From assembly GCA_934563745.1 (NCBI GenBank), contig CAKTHE010000001.1:138344-202343 (forward strand): DNA of 64,000 nt, given 5' to 3'. The notes beneath the pieces were generated by a model, which was given only the letters and a program-made list of their open reading frames with translations, had not been told where the DNA came from and did not search any database. The translations under genes were made by a program, and so were the position numbers. The stretch is from an uncultured Dysosmobacter sp. GTDB lineage: Bacteria > Bacillota > Clostridia > Oscillospirales > Oscillospiraceae. Positions 50,610 through 58,297 of the stretch are shown here, piece by piece. Numbering within the stretch: position 1 is the first letter of the stretch; each line of letters starts with the position of its first letter.

Positions 50610-50663
50610 CAGTCCGCCGGGCACGGAGCTGTGCTCTGAGGCGGGACCGAAGAAGGAGTGTCC

Positions 50664-51818
50664 ATGAAGATTTTCCAAAAACGAAGCGTAGCGGCCCTTG
50701 TGATGGTGGCGGCGATCGTGCTCTCCTGCATATGGGGGCAGGCGAAGAAGCCGGACTCCTCCCAGGAGGCATCTACCACTGTGGTGGGCAGCTATACGTA
50801 TACGTACGACCACGCGCATGTACTGACCGACGCCGTTATGGAGCGGATCGATGCGCTCAATACCTCCCTGTTTGCACAGACCGGGGCGCAGATCCTGGTG
50901 GTGACGGTGGACACCACCGGCGGCACGGACATTGTGGACTATGCGCAGCAGCTGGGCAACCAATACGGTGTAGGTTCGGCTGAGCGGAACAACGGTGTGG
51001 TGCTGGTGCTGGCGCTGGACGATGTGACAGACAGCGGCCTGAAAGGAGACTACGGCGTTGCTCTGGGCGAAGGTCTGTACGATTATGAGGATGAGCTGAC
51101 CGGCATCCTTTATGCGAATATGGAGACGGATTTTGCCGCCGGGGACTACAGCGCCGGGGTCGCGACCACATTTGGCGCCTATATTGACTGGTTTTCATCG
51201 TTTTACCATGTAACGATCCAGGAGAATTATGTGCCCGCCGTCCGGGAGACCTATTCCAGCGGAAGCTATCATACCCAGACCAGCGGCTATATTGCCCCGG
51301 CGCTGGGCAGCCTGGTGGCGGATGTGATCATCATGCTGGTGGTGCTGCTGATCGTGTGGATGGTTTTGGACGCGTTTCGCTGGCGTCGGTACCGGCGGCG
51401 GTATATGGGCCCCGGGATGGGGATCCCGCCCCGGCCGTACTACCCCGTCTTCTGGGGACGTCCGCGGCGGCATCGGCCGCCGCCTCCGCCGCCCGGCAGA
51501 GGCGGCCCGCGGGGACCCGGCGGTCCGGGCAGCTTCGGCGGACCTCCGCCCAGAAACGGCGGCTTCGGCGGGCCCGGTTCCCGTCCGCCCCGGGGAGGGC
51601 GGCCTTCCGGCGGAAGCCGCGGTGGTTTCGGCGGCGGGAGCTTCGGCGGCAGCAGTCGCGGCGGAAGCCGCGGCGGTTTCGGCGGCGGGAGCTTCGGCGG
51701 CAGCAGTCACGGCGGAAGCCGCGGCGGTTTCGGTGGCGGGAGCTTCGGCGGCAGCAGTCATGGCGGAAGCCGTGGTGGTTTCGGCGGCGGTGGAAGCCGC
51801 GGCGGCGGAAGACGCTGA
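50664..51818 (+). CDS. TPM-domain membrane protein with Gly-rich repeat tail
   Basis: This is a 384-residue protein from ATG 50664 (GAAGGAGTGTCC). It has a signal-anchor (about 8-26), a TPM/YgcG domain (45-175; YDHAHVLTDAVMERIDALN, then AERNNGVVLVLALDD), a membrane segment (about 215-237), a Pro/Arg-rich stretch (255-300) and a tail of Gly/Ser/Arg/Phe repeats to the end. TPM domains are periplasmic or extracellular and have been linked to photosystem or envelope repair. The tail is made of three and a half copies of a 17-residue unit. The last gene of the XpaC-TelA operon. Confidence 0.85.
   Translation: MKIFQKRSVAALVMVAAIVLSCIWGQAKKPDSSQEASTTVVGSYTYTYDHAHVLTDAVMERIDALNTSLFAQTGAQILVVTVDTTGGTDIVDYAQQLGNQYGVGSAERNNGVVLVLALDDVTDSGLKGDYGVALGEGLYDYEDELTGILYANMETDFAAGDYSAGVATTFGAYIDWFSSFYHVTIQENYVPAVRETYSSGSYHTQTSGYIAPALGSLVADVIIMLVVLLIVWMVLDAFRWRRYRRRYMGPGMGIPPRPYYPVFWGRPRRHRPPPPPPGRGGPRGPGGPGSFGGPPPRNGGFGGPGSRPPRGGRPSGGSRGGFGGGSFGGSSRGGSRGGFGGGSFGGSSHGGSRGGFGGGSFGGSSHGGSRGGFGGGGSRGGGRR
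51609..51797 (+). repeat. 51-base tandem repeats coding for the Gly-rich tail
   Basis: Units start at 51609, 51660, 51711 and a partial one at 51762. Each full unit encodes GGSRGGFGGGSFGGSS plus Arg or His. The units differ by only a few bases, so copy number may vary between strains. Confidence 0.88.
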
Positions 51819-51836
51819 AGCTTCAAAACGAAAGAA

Positions 51837-51878
51837 AAAGAAGTCCCGGCAGAACCCTCTGCCGGGACCTCTTTTTTA
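51837..51878. terminator. Terminator between convergent TPM and purO genes
   Basis: GTCCCGGCAGA and TCTGCCGGGAC pair and are followed by CTCTTTTTT. Confidence 0.85.
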
Positions 51879-51912
51879 CAAAACTGGAAGAAGGGGATTT
51901 TTGCGATCCGTG

Positions 51913-52617
51913 TCAGTCCTTGTTCCGGATGACATCCTGATGAGAGCCGTCTGCCAGGCGTACGTAGCGCACGAACAGGGAAATTTTGTTGTCCGGGTTC
52001 AGGGCATCCCACAGCTGCCGGGCCAGCGTCTCCGGATCGGAAGCCGTCAGGGCGACGCGGATCGGCTCCCCCCGGAAGGAGGGCAGAGGATTCCCGTCTT
52101 CCCGGTAGGTATGGATAAAGTGCCCCTGACCGGAAATCGGAGCGTCGTATTCGTAAAAATACCGGCAGCAGCAGGCGGGATCCCCGTCGGCGGACTTGAG
52201 AATAGAAAGCACATAGCTGCCGTCCGCATGTACGACGCCGGAAATACGGGGCGTGTAGTTGGGAGCGTCCGGCTCAAAGCTGCGCTGCATCAGGGCGTGA
52301 CGATAGCAGTGCCCTGCGCGCAGAGCGTCCCGGATCGTATCCGTCTGATCGCCATTGGTAACGATCAGCTCCTCCCCGCACTGGCGCACGGGATGATAAA
52401 TGATCAGCGAGGGGTCCGTCATGCGGCTGGGATCCCGGGCCTCGGTGCGGATGCCGTCGTCCGTGGGAACAAATACGCGGTTGCGGGAATTTTCGCTGCG
52501 GCCCATGATGAAGTACGCGGCCACGGCATACGCACCATCGGCGCTGCGGCCCAGCAGAATGCCCCGGCCGGGGTAGGTGTTGGTGCGCAGAAGGGTTTCC
52601 ATGTTTTCAGCTTGCAT
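51913..52617 (-). CDS. purO: IMP cyclohydrolase (PurO type)
   Basis: This is a 234-residue protein from ATG 52617, eight bases after AAAGGAG. It has the features of the archaeal-type IMP cyclohydrolase: NTYPGRGILLGRSADGAYAV (about 13-32), FIMGRSENSRNRVF (about 36-49) and YTPRISGVV, all part of the four-layer NTN-like fold. It would close the ring of FAICAR to give IMP, the last step of purine synthesis. Its start overlaps the YgjP-like gene by 11 bases. No other purine gene is nearby. Confidence 0.85.
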   Translation of the reverse strand: MQAENMETLLRTNTYPGRGILLGRSADGAYAVAAYFIMGRSENSRNRVFVPTDDGIRTEARDPSRMTDPSLIIYHPVRQCGEELIVTNGDQTDTIRDALRAGHCYRHALMQRSFEPDAPNYTPRISGVVHADGSYVLSILKSADGDPACCCRYFYEYDAPISGQGHFIHTYREDGNPLPSFRGEPIRVALTASDPETLARQLWDALNPDNKISLFVRYVRLADGSHQDVIRNKD

Positions 52618-53161
52618 CGGAAGAGCTCCTTTCAGAATGCGGTCCCTGACGCAAAAGCGCTTTGCGTGCCTTCCAGTCCGGAAGGATTTCTTCCAGCCGG
52701 GCATAGAATGCGGGACCGTGATTTTTGACCTGGATGTGGACCAGTTCGTGGACGACCACCAGATCCACTGCCTCCGGCGGATAGAGGGCCAGAAAGCAGG
52801 AAAAGCAAAGACTGTTGCGGGCGCTGCAGCTTCCGTAGCGGCTGCGGGCCCGGGTGATCCTGATCCCGGTGGGGATCAGCCCGGTTTTGCGGGCATAGTA
52901 AGCTACCCGCGGCTCTACCAGGGCGCGGGTCTGCTCTTTCAGCTGACGGAATTGGGCCTCCGTCGGGTCAGCCGGCAGCGACGCCTGATACTGGCGCCGA
53001 CGCTCCAACTGCCGGCCGATCCAGTCCTGATGAAGGGCGACAAACCGCTCGATCTCCGCTTCGGGGAAGCGCAGCGGCGCGCGGACCAGAACCTCACACC
53101 GGGGCGTGACCTGCAGGGCCAGGGTCTTGCGGCGGGAGCGAATCACATGATAAGGAAACAT
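52607..53161 (-). CDS. YgjP/SprT-like zinc metallopeptidase
   Basis: This is a 184-residue protein from ATG 53161 of the YgjP (DUF45) family. It has the zinc motif HELVHIQVKNHG (about 133-144; HExxH plus His) and the usual ARSRYGSCS stretch (about 107-115). The first 40 residues form the beta-rich start (YHVIRSRRKTLALQV). The natural substrate is unknown. It is translationally coupled to purO by an 11-base overlap. The ribosome binding site, AGGATT, is weak. Confidence 0.85.
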   Translation of the reverse strand: MFPYHVIRSRRKTLALQVTPRCEVLVRAPLRFPEAEIERFVALHQDWIGRQLERRRQYQASLPADPTEAQFRQLKEQTRALVEPRVAYYARKTGLIPTGIRITRARSRYGSCSARNSLCFSCFLALYPPEAVDLVVVHELVHIQVKNHGPAFYARLEEILPDWKARKALLRQGPHSERSSSDAS

Positions 53162-53301
53162 AATCCTAAGATAACACAATGCGGCGGGAAACACAAGCTG
53201 CAATCCGCGGCGCACCACCCGGGAAGCCGCCGCATACACTGGCGTGTATCGCCCGGCTGAAGGGCCGGCCATACGACTTTCCGAATGGAGGGGGAGTTTC
53301 C

Positions 53302-53631
53302 TTGTTGATCACAAAAGGCCCGGAGCTTGCGGCGCCCGGAGCAAGCTGTCCGTTGCAGGAGGCGTGTCCGACCGCCGGCTGCACCCAGACCGGTGTGCAG
53401 GAGCTTGCCATCAGTCAGCCCGTTACATTGACACCGTCGGTTTCCCTGGGGACGATCAGCGTCAGCTGCCAGGGGCGTCCCAGCATGACCTGCACGGCTT
53501 CGGCGGATGGAACCAGCTGCACCATGACCATGACGGAGCAGATCGCCGTGTCGATCCCGGTGGATTACAGTGTGGAGCTGACTCCGGACGCACCGACCAT
53601 TGCCTGCGCGGACCGTACCTGCGGCTGCTGA
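53302..53631 (+). CDS. Cys-rich hypothetical protein (109 aa)
   Basis: A frame starting at TTG 53302 (or 53305), just after GGAGGGGGAG, gives about 109 residues with nine Cys (for example GASCPLQEACPTAGCTQ and the end ADRTCGC) and repeated Thr/Ser/Val-rich strands. There is no signal peptide. The upstream open frame has no start signal. A strong terminator follows, which supports a real gene. The composition suits a disulfide- or metal-stabilised beta protein, such as a spore-coat component, but no family is recognised. Confidence 0.5.
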   Translation: MLITKGPELAAPGASCPLQEACPTAGCTQTGVQELAISQPVTLTPSVSLGTISVSCQGRPSMTCTASADGTSCTMTMTEQIAVSIPVDYSVELTPDAPTIACADRTCGC

Positions 53632-53636
53632 GAACG

Positions 53637-53677
53637 CGCCCCTGCTCCGGCTGTCCGGAACGGGGGCGGTTTTTTTC
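53637..53677 (+). terminator. Terminator after the Cys-rich gene
   Basis: CGCCCCTGCTCCGG and CCGGAACGGGGGCG pair with two mismatches and are followed by GTTTTTTT. Confidence 0.8.
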
Positions 53678-53685
53678 GGGCGCTC

Positions 53686-53714
53686 TTGAAACTTCCGTGC
53701 AATGCCGTTATACT
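53686..53714 (+). promoter_or_regulatory. Promoter of the aminotransferase/radical SAM unit
   Basis: TTGAAA (53686-53691) and TATACT (53709-53714) have a 17-base spacer, about 50 bases before the aminotransferase start. Confidence 0.68.
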
Positions 53715-53762
53715 GAGTTGGAAAAAGCTCTGCATATGAAAAGCAGGAAAGGACGAGGTGCA

Positions 53763-55040
53763 ATGAAGGCATATGCCGATATGAGCCGCGAAGAGCGGGA
53801 GGAAGAGTATGCTGCGGTTTCCCGGAAGTTTGAGGAACTGAAAGGCCGGAATCTGAGCCTGAATATGGCCCGCGGCAAGCCCGGAAAAGAGCAGCTGGAT
53901 ATGGTCAGTGATCTGTTTGACCTGATGAATAAGCCGGAGGAGTGGATCGCAGACGACGGGACGGATGTGCGCAATTACGGCGAATTGGCGGGTCTGCCCT
54001 CTGCCCGGCGGTTGTTTGCGGAGATTCTGGGCTGCCGGAGCGAGCAGGTGTTTGTGGGCGGCAATGCCAGTCTGCAGCTGATGTACGATACCATTTCCAA
54101 GGGCTATACCCACGGTCTGCTGCATTCGCCACGGCCCTGGTGCAGGGAGGAGAAGGTCAAATGGCTTTGCCCTGCGCCGGGCTATGACCGGCATTTTAAG
54201 GTAACGGAGTCGTTCGGCTTTGAGCTGATCACCATTGCCATGACGCCGGACGGACCGGACATGGATGCGGTGGAAGAGGCTGTGAAGGATCCGACGGTCA
54301 AGGGAATCTGGTGCGTGCCCAAATATTCCAACCCTGCGGGAATCATCTATTCGCAGGAGACCATCCGCCGTATGGCGGCGCTGGAGCCGGCGGCTCCGGA
54401 CTTTACCATTATGTGGGACAATGCCTACTGCATTCACGAGCTGGAAGGGGAGTATGTGGAATTCCCGGATATCCTGTCCGTGTGCGAGCAGGCGGGCCAC
54501 CCCGATATGGTCTTTGAATTTGCCTCCACCTCCAAGGTGACGCTGCCCGGCGCCGGGATTTCCTGCTTCGCCTGTTCGGAGGCCAATATGGCCTATATGA
54601 AGAAGCTGCTGGGCGTGCAGATCATCAGCTTTGATAAGGCAAACCAGCAGCGTCATGTGCTGTATCTGCGGGATAAGGCCCACACGCTGGAGCTGATGAA
54701 GCGCCATGCGGCGATTCTGGCGCCCAAGTTCCGCTGCGTAACGGCGGCGCTGGAGCGGGAGATCGCTCCGCTGCAGATCGCCAGCTGGAGCCGGCCCACC
54801 GGCGGCTATTTCATCTCCCTGGATGCCATGCCCGGGACGGCCAAACGCACGTGGGAGCTTTGCAAGGAGGCCGGCGTGACGATCACCGGTGCCGGCGCGA
54901 CCTTCCCCTACGGGAAGGACCCGCAGGACTCCAATCTCCGGATCGCGCCTTCGCTGCCGCCGGAGGAGGAGCTGGAACAGGCCATTGCGGTGCTGTGTAT
55001 CTGCCTGCGTATGGCGGCGCTGGAAAAGCTGATGCGATGA
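53763..55040 (+). CDS. Type Ic aminotransferase (PLP)
   Basis: This 425-residue fold-type I enzyme of the aspartate aminotransferase Ic subgroup starts LSLNMARGKPGKEQLD (about 31-46), a signature of the group. The PLP-lysine is in EFASTSKVTLPGAG (about 257-270), preceded by MWDNAYCIHELEG, which supplies the Asp and Tyr that hold the cofactor. Members use aspartate or a related amino acid with 2-oxoglutarate. The gene overlaps the radical SAM gene by ATGA. ATG 53763 has AGGACGAGGTGCA. Confidence 0.88.
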   Translation: MKAYADMSREEREEEYAAVSRKFEELKGRNLSLNMARGKPGKEQLDMVSDLFDLMNKPEEWIADDGTDVRNYGELAGLPSARRLFAEILGCRSEQVFVGGNASLQLMYDTISKGYTHGLLHSPRPWCREEKVKWLCPAPGYDRHFKVTESFGFELITIAMTPDGPDMDAVEEAVKDPTVKGIWCVPKYSNPAGIIYSQETIRRMAALEPAAPDFTIMWDNAYCIHELEGEYVEFPDILSVCEQAGHPDMVFEFASTSKVTLPGAGISCFACSEANMAYMKKLLGVQIISFDKANQQRHVLYLRDKAHTLELMKRHAAILAPKFRCVTAALEREIAPLQIASWSRPTGGYFISLDAMPGTAKRTWELCKEAGVTITGAGATFPYGKDPQDSNLRIAPSLPPEEELEQAIAVLCICLRMAALEKLMR

Positions 55041-55906
55041 GGTATGTCGGCGCGATTTACCGCCCGCCCTCCGAGGCGCGCAGCCTGATCGTTCAGGTGA
55101 CCTATGGCTGCAGCCATAATACCTGCGCGTTTTGCTGCTCCTATCAGGAAAAGCCCTTCGCGGTCCGCCCGCTGGAGGAGGTCCTGGCGGATTTTCGGGA
55201 GGCCCGGACCCTGTTTCCCCACGTGGAGAAAATTTTTCTGGCAGACGGCGACGCGCTGGTTCGCGCGGCGGATGAGCTGGAGGTGATCCTGGATACGATC
55301 GCCCGCCTGTTTCCGGAGTGTACCCGGGTCAGCTGCTATGCCTCCCCTTACAGCCTGAAGATCCGTACGGAAGAGGAGCTGTGCCGTCTGCGGGACAAGG
55401 GACTCCGCATGGTCTACATGGGGCTGGAGTCCGGCTGCGATGCGGTGCTGCGCACGATGCGCAAGGGGCATATGGCGTCTGAGATCGTTGCAATGGGACA
55501 GAAGGCGCGCAAGTGTGGCCTGCTGCTTTCCGTGACGGCGATCACCGGCCTGGGCGGACAGGAGCAGATGGAAGTACACGCCGCGCAGACGGCCCAGGCG
55601 CTCAACGCCATGAACCCGGAATTTATCGGGATGCTGACTCTGATGGTCCCCCGGGGAACGCCGCTTTTCGATTGGGTGCAGGAGGGGCGCTTTCACCTGC
55701 TTACGCCGCCGCAGGACCTGCAGGAGACGGCGCTGCTGCTGGAGGGGCTGGACAGTCCCGGCAGCGTATTCCGGATGAACCATGCCTCCAATTATCTGGA
55801 CCTGCGCGGAACGCTGAATCAGGACCGGGACGCCATGCTGGCCCAGGTCCGCCAGGCCCAGCAGCATCTGGATCGGCTGCGTCCGGAATCCTGGCGCGCA
55901 TTGTGA
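55037..55906 (+). CDS. Radical SAM protein with CX4CX2C motif
   Basis: This is a 289-residue radical SAM protein whose ATG overlaps the aminotransferase stop. The cluster cysteines are Cys25, Cys30 and Cys33 in YGCSHNTCAFC, that is CX4CX2C rather than the usual CX3CX2C; Cys34 follows directly. The rest is a partial TIM barrel with FLADGDALVR, MGLESGCDAVL and TAITGLGG. No C-terminal cluster domain is evident. The family is one of several radical SAM groups of unknown reaction; coupling to an aminotransferase hints at amino-acid-related chemistry. Confidence 0.85.
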   Translation: MRYVGAIYRPPSEARSLIVQVTYGCSHNTCAFCCSYQEKPFAVRPLEEVLADFREARTLFPHVEKIFLADGDALVRAADELEVILDTIARLFPECTRVSCYASPYSLKIRTEEELCRLRDKGLRMVYMGLESGCDAVLRTMRKGHMASEIVAMGQKARKCGLLLSVTAITGLGGQEQMEVHAAQTAQALNAMNPEFIGMLTLMVPRGTPLFDWVQEGRFHLLTPPQDLQETALLLEGLDSPGSVFRMNHASNYLDLRGTLNQDRDAMLAQVRQAQQHLDRLRPESWRAL

Positions 55907-55910
55907 TAAG

Positions 55911-55948
55911 AAAAGGAGAGCTCCAAAGCCTTGGAGCTCTCCTTTTTG
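55911..55948 (+). terminator. Terminator after the radical SAM gene
   Basis: AAAAGGAGAGCTCCAA and TTGGAGCTCTCCTTTT form a long perfect stem. Confidence 0.9.
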
Positions 55949-56022
55949 CAGGCGGCGCGCTATGCGCCGGAACCGCATTGGCTGCAGACGCGAAAAAGAG
56001 GATCCGGAAGGTTCTTTTGGGA

Positions 56023-56051
56023 TTGACTTTTGCCTGCGGCCCATCTATGAT
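56023..56051 (+). promoter_or_regulatory. Promoter of the SLH-domain gene
   Basis: TTGACT (56023-56028) and TATGAT (56046-56051) have a 17-base spacer, 36 bases before the start codon. Confidence 0.72.
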
Positions 56052-56087
56052 GAAGGTAACTTTTGAATGGAAAGGAGCACCCCTGTT

Positions 56088-57458
56088 ATGAAACGGTTTT
56101 TCACCATGCTGTTCACCGCGCTGCTGCTGACGGCGGCGGTGTGTGTCAGCGCATCTGCTTCGGACTTTGACTCGGTCGCGCAGGATCTCTCCTCCATCGG
56201 TATGTTCCGCGGTACCGCCAAGGGCTTTGAGCTGGACCGTGCGCCCACCCGCAGCGAGGCGGCGATCATGCTGGTGCGGCTTTATGGCGCGGAGGATGAG
56301 GCCAAGGCCGCCTACGACGCCGGGGAAATCCAGCATCCCTTTACGGATGTCAGCAGCTACACCTCGCCCTATGTGGCCTGGCTGTATACCAAGGGCATCA
56401 CCAAGGGCTCCACGGCCACCACCTTCGGATCGGCCCGGACCTGCACGGCACAGAATTATGTTGTTTTTCTGCTCCGGGCTCTGGGCTATCAGGATGGGAC
56501 GGACTTCCAGTATGCGGAGGCGCCCGTTTTTGCCAAGTCCTGCGGTTTCTATGATGCGACGCTCTTCCCTGGAACGTTCCTGCGGGATGACCTGGCGGCC
56601 GTTACTTATCAGGCGTTGGCAGCCAATGTGAAGGGGACGGATACCTCCCTGCTGGACAGCCTGATCGAAAAGGGCTCTATCGATGCCAAGGCGGCCAAGC
56701 CCCTGAGCGATAAGATCGGCGTATACCGCGGTATGCTGAAGGCCAGCGAAGACATGAATGCCACATCCCTGGACATGGATGTGGACATGAAGCTGAAGAT
56801 GAAGGTGGATTCGGGGTCCATGGATACGGTCTCCAGCGGAAATATCAAGGTGATCGTCGATGGCAGCAAGGTGGAAATGGCCTCTGAGATGACCACGACG
56901 GTGGCAGGAGAGGCCATGAAGCAGGGCACCTGGATGAAGGACGGCTGGGTCTATACCTCCGTCACAGCCGGCGGACAGACGCAGAAGTTTAAGGTCGCTG
57001 TCGGGGATACCAGTGCCGCACTGGAAGATGCGGGCCTGGGCATCGTGCCGGATGTGAATGTCAGCAGCCTGGCTTACATTGATTCCATCACCGCCCAAAA
57101 ATCCGGTTCGGATACGGTCTACACCCTGACCATCGGGAAAAATGCGATGGAGAGCCTGATCGGCAATATGGATGAGCTGCTGGGCACGGAGACGGGCATG
57201 CAGATGAGCCTGAGTGATGTGACCGTCAGCTATACCGTCAGCAGCCAGGGTAAGCTGACCGGTATGCACATGCTCTTCAGCGCAACGATGAAGATGACCC
57301 TTCCGGCTGACGGGCAGACGCCTGCGCAGGAGCTGAATGTGGCCTGCGACTATGACATGACGATGACGGTAAAGGCGACCGGCTCCGCCGTGAAGATCAC
57401 GTTCCCGGATTTCTCGGACTTTACGGAGATCTCGGCGGCCGGGGATACCGCGGCCTGA
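56088..57458 (+). CDS. Secreted SLH-domain protein with DUF6612-like tail
   Basis: This is a 456-residue exported protein from ATG 56088 (AAAGGAG ten bases upstream). The signal peptide (about 1-25) ends in SASAS. Two or three SLH modules follow: RAPTRSEAAIMLVRLYG, FTDVSSYTSPYVAWLYTKGI and AQNYVVFLLRALGY (about 40-190), which bind secondary wall polymers. The C-terminal part (215-456) is a beta-rich, lipoprotein-like domain with Met/Thr-rich strands (DMNATSLDMDVDMKLKMKVD), like DUF6612. Probable role: an envelope-attached binding protein of unknown ligand. Confidence 0.85.
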   Translation: MKRFFTMLFTALLLTAAVCVSASASDFDSVAQDLSSIGMFRGTAKGFELDRAPTRSEAAIMLVRLYGAEDEAKAAYDAGEIQHPFTDVSSYTSPYVAWLYTKGITKGSTATTFGSARTCTAQNYVVFLLRALGYQDGTDFQYAEAPVFAKSCGFYDATLFPGTFLRDDLAAVTYQALAANVKGTDTSLLDSLIEKGSIDAKAAKPLSDKIGVYRGMLKASEDMNATSLDMDVDMKLKMKVDSGSMDTVSSGNIKVIVDGSKVEMASEMTTTVAGEAMKQGTWMKDGWVYTSVTAGGQTQKFKVAVGDTSAALEDAGLGIVPDVNVSSLAYIDSITAQKSGSDTVYTLTIGKNAMESLIGNMDELLGTETGMQMSLSDVTVSYTVSSQGKLTGMHMLFSATMKMTLPADGQTPAQELNVACDYDMTMTVKATGSAVKITFPDFSDFTEISAAGDTAA

Positions 57459-57483
57459 GCAGCCGCTTTGTCCCAATGAAATC

Positions 57484-57521
57484 AAAAGGCCCGGGATGCG
57501 CATGGCATCCCGGGCCTTTTT
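57484..57521. terminator. Bidirectional terminator
   Basis: AAAAGGCCCGGGATGC and GCATCCCGGGCCTTTT pair between the convergent SLH and XRE-cupin genes. Confidence 0.9.
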
Positions 57522-57595
57522 CGGCTTATTTGGAAAGACCTCCGGCTGCGGCGGGAAGGGAGCGTACCAAAGGGCAGGGGGGGAAAACGCCGCGC

Positions 57596-58153
57596 TTATT
57601 CCCGGCGGTATTGACGGATCAGCAGCAATCGGGCGGCGGAGTTGCCCCGGTTATTCAGCTGCCAGGGCTGATCAGAGGCGAAGCGCAGGGCATCCCGTTC
57701 CTGCAGCTCCCAGGTCTCACCTCCGACGCTGAGCCTGCCGGTGCCGGAGATCATGGACGCCGTGCATACGCAGCCGGGGAGGTCCGGCTCGGGGCGATAG
57801 GTGCCGCTGATATAAACGTCCAGGAACGCACTTTCCAGCCGGGTGGCTTCATCGTAGGGAATGGAGGCACGGACAATGGCCTTGCCGCCGTCGGAGAGGA
57901 CCGGCTTATGTTCCCGTTCCCGGGAGAGAAGCAGCGGCTCAAACCCGTCGGAGTGCAGCAGCTGCTCCGCGGGGACCTTCAGTGCTGCGGCGAGCTTCCC
58001 CAGAATGGCGACGGAAGGGTTGGCCTCCCCGCGCTCGATCTGGCCCAGCATGCTGCGGGACACGCCGGAAAGCTCGGCTGTCCGCTCCAGGCTCAGCTTC
58101 CGGGTTTTGCGGATGCGTTTGATGTTTTCTGCGGCTGCCTGATTCAGATCCAT
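57596..58153 (-). CDS. XRE-family regulator with cupin domain
   Basis: This is a 185-residue protein from ATG 58153 (TTGGAGGAGTTATC). Residues 8-65 are an XRE HTH (LSLERTAELSGVSRSMLGQIERG). Residues 105-183 are a cupin with VYISGTYRPEPDLPGC and GTGRLSVGGETWELQERDALRF, though the typical metal His residues are mostly missing, so it may bind a small ligand without metal. Such regulators often control nearby transport or amino-acid genes; no obvious partner is adjacent. Confidence 0.88.
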   Translation of the reverse strand: MDLNQAAAENIKRIRKTRKLSLERTAELSGVSRSMLGQIERGEANPSVAILGKLAAALKVPAEQLLHSDGFEPLLLSREREHKPVLSDGGKAIVRASIPYDEATRLESAFLDVYISGTYRPEPDLPGCVCTASMISGTGRLSVGGETWELQERDALRFASDQPWQLNNRGNSAARLLLIRQYRRE

Positions 58154-58226
58154 GATAACTCCTCCAAAAGGACAGTATACCAATTCTTTTTTTCTTTATA
58201 GTAGTCGATTCGGCAGAATCTGTCAA

Positions 58227-58258
58227 GAAAAAGCCGGCCGCAAAGCGGCCGGCTTTTC
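58227..58258 (-). terminator. Terminator of the cysE-cysS operon
   Basis: GAAAAGCCGGCCG and CGGCCGGCTTTTTC pair downstream of cysS on the minus strand. Confidence 0.85.
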
Positions 58259-58297
58259 AGTTTGGAAGAAGGCTGCGGAAAAGAAGAGTCGAGCCGA

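Noticed and set aside
48525..50963. An 812-codon antisense frame over XpaC and TelA
   Set aside because: The sense strand encodes recognisable XpaC, TelA and TPM proteins with promoters and ribosome binding sites; the antisense frame is a GC-rich shadow.
51609..51797. Regularly spaced repeats as a possible CRISPR array
   Set aside because: The 51-base units are contiguous, in frame and encode the Gly-rich tail of the TPM protein; there are no spacers or cas genes.
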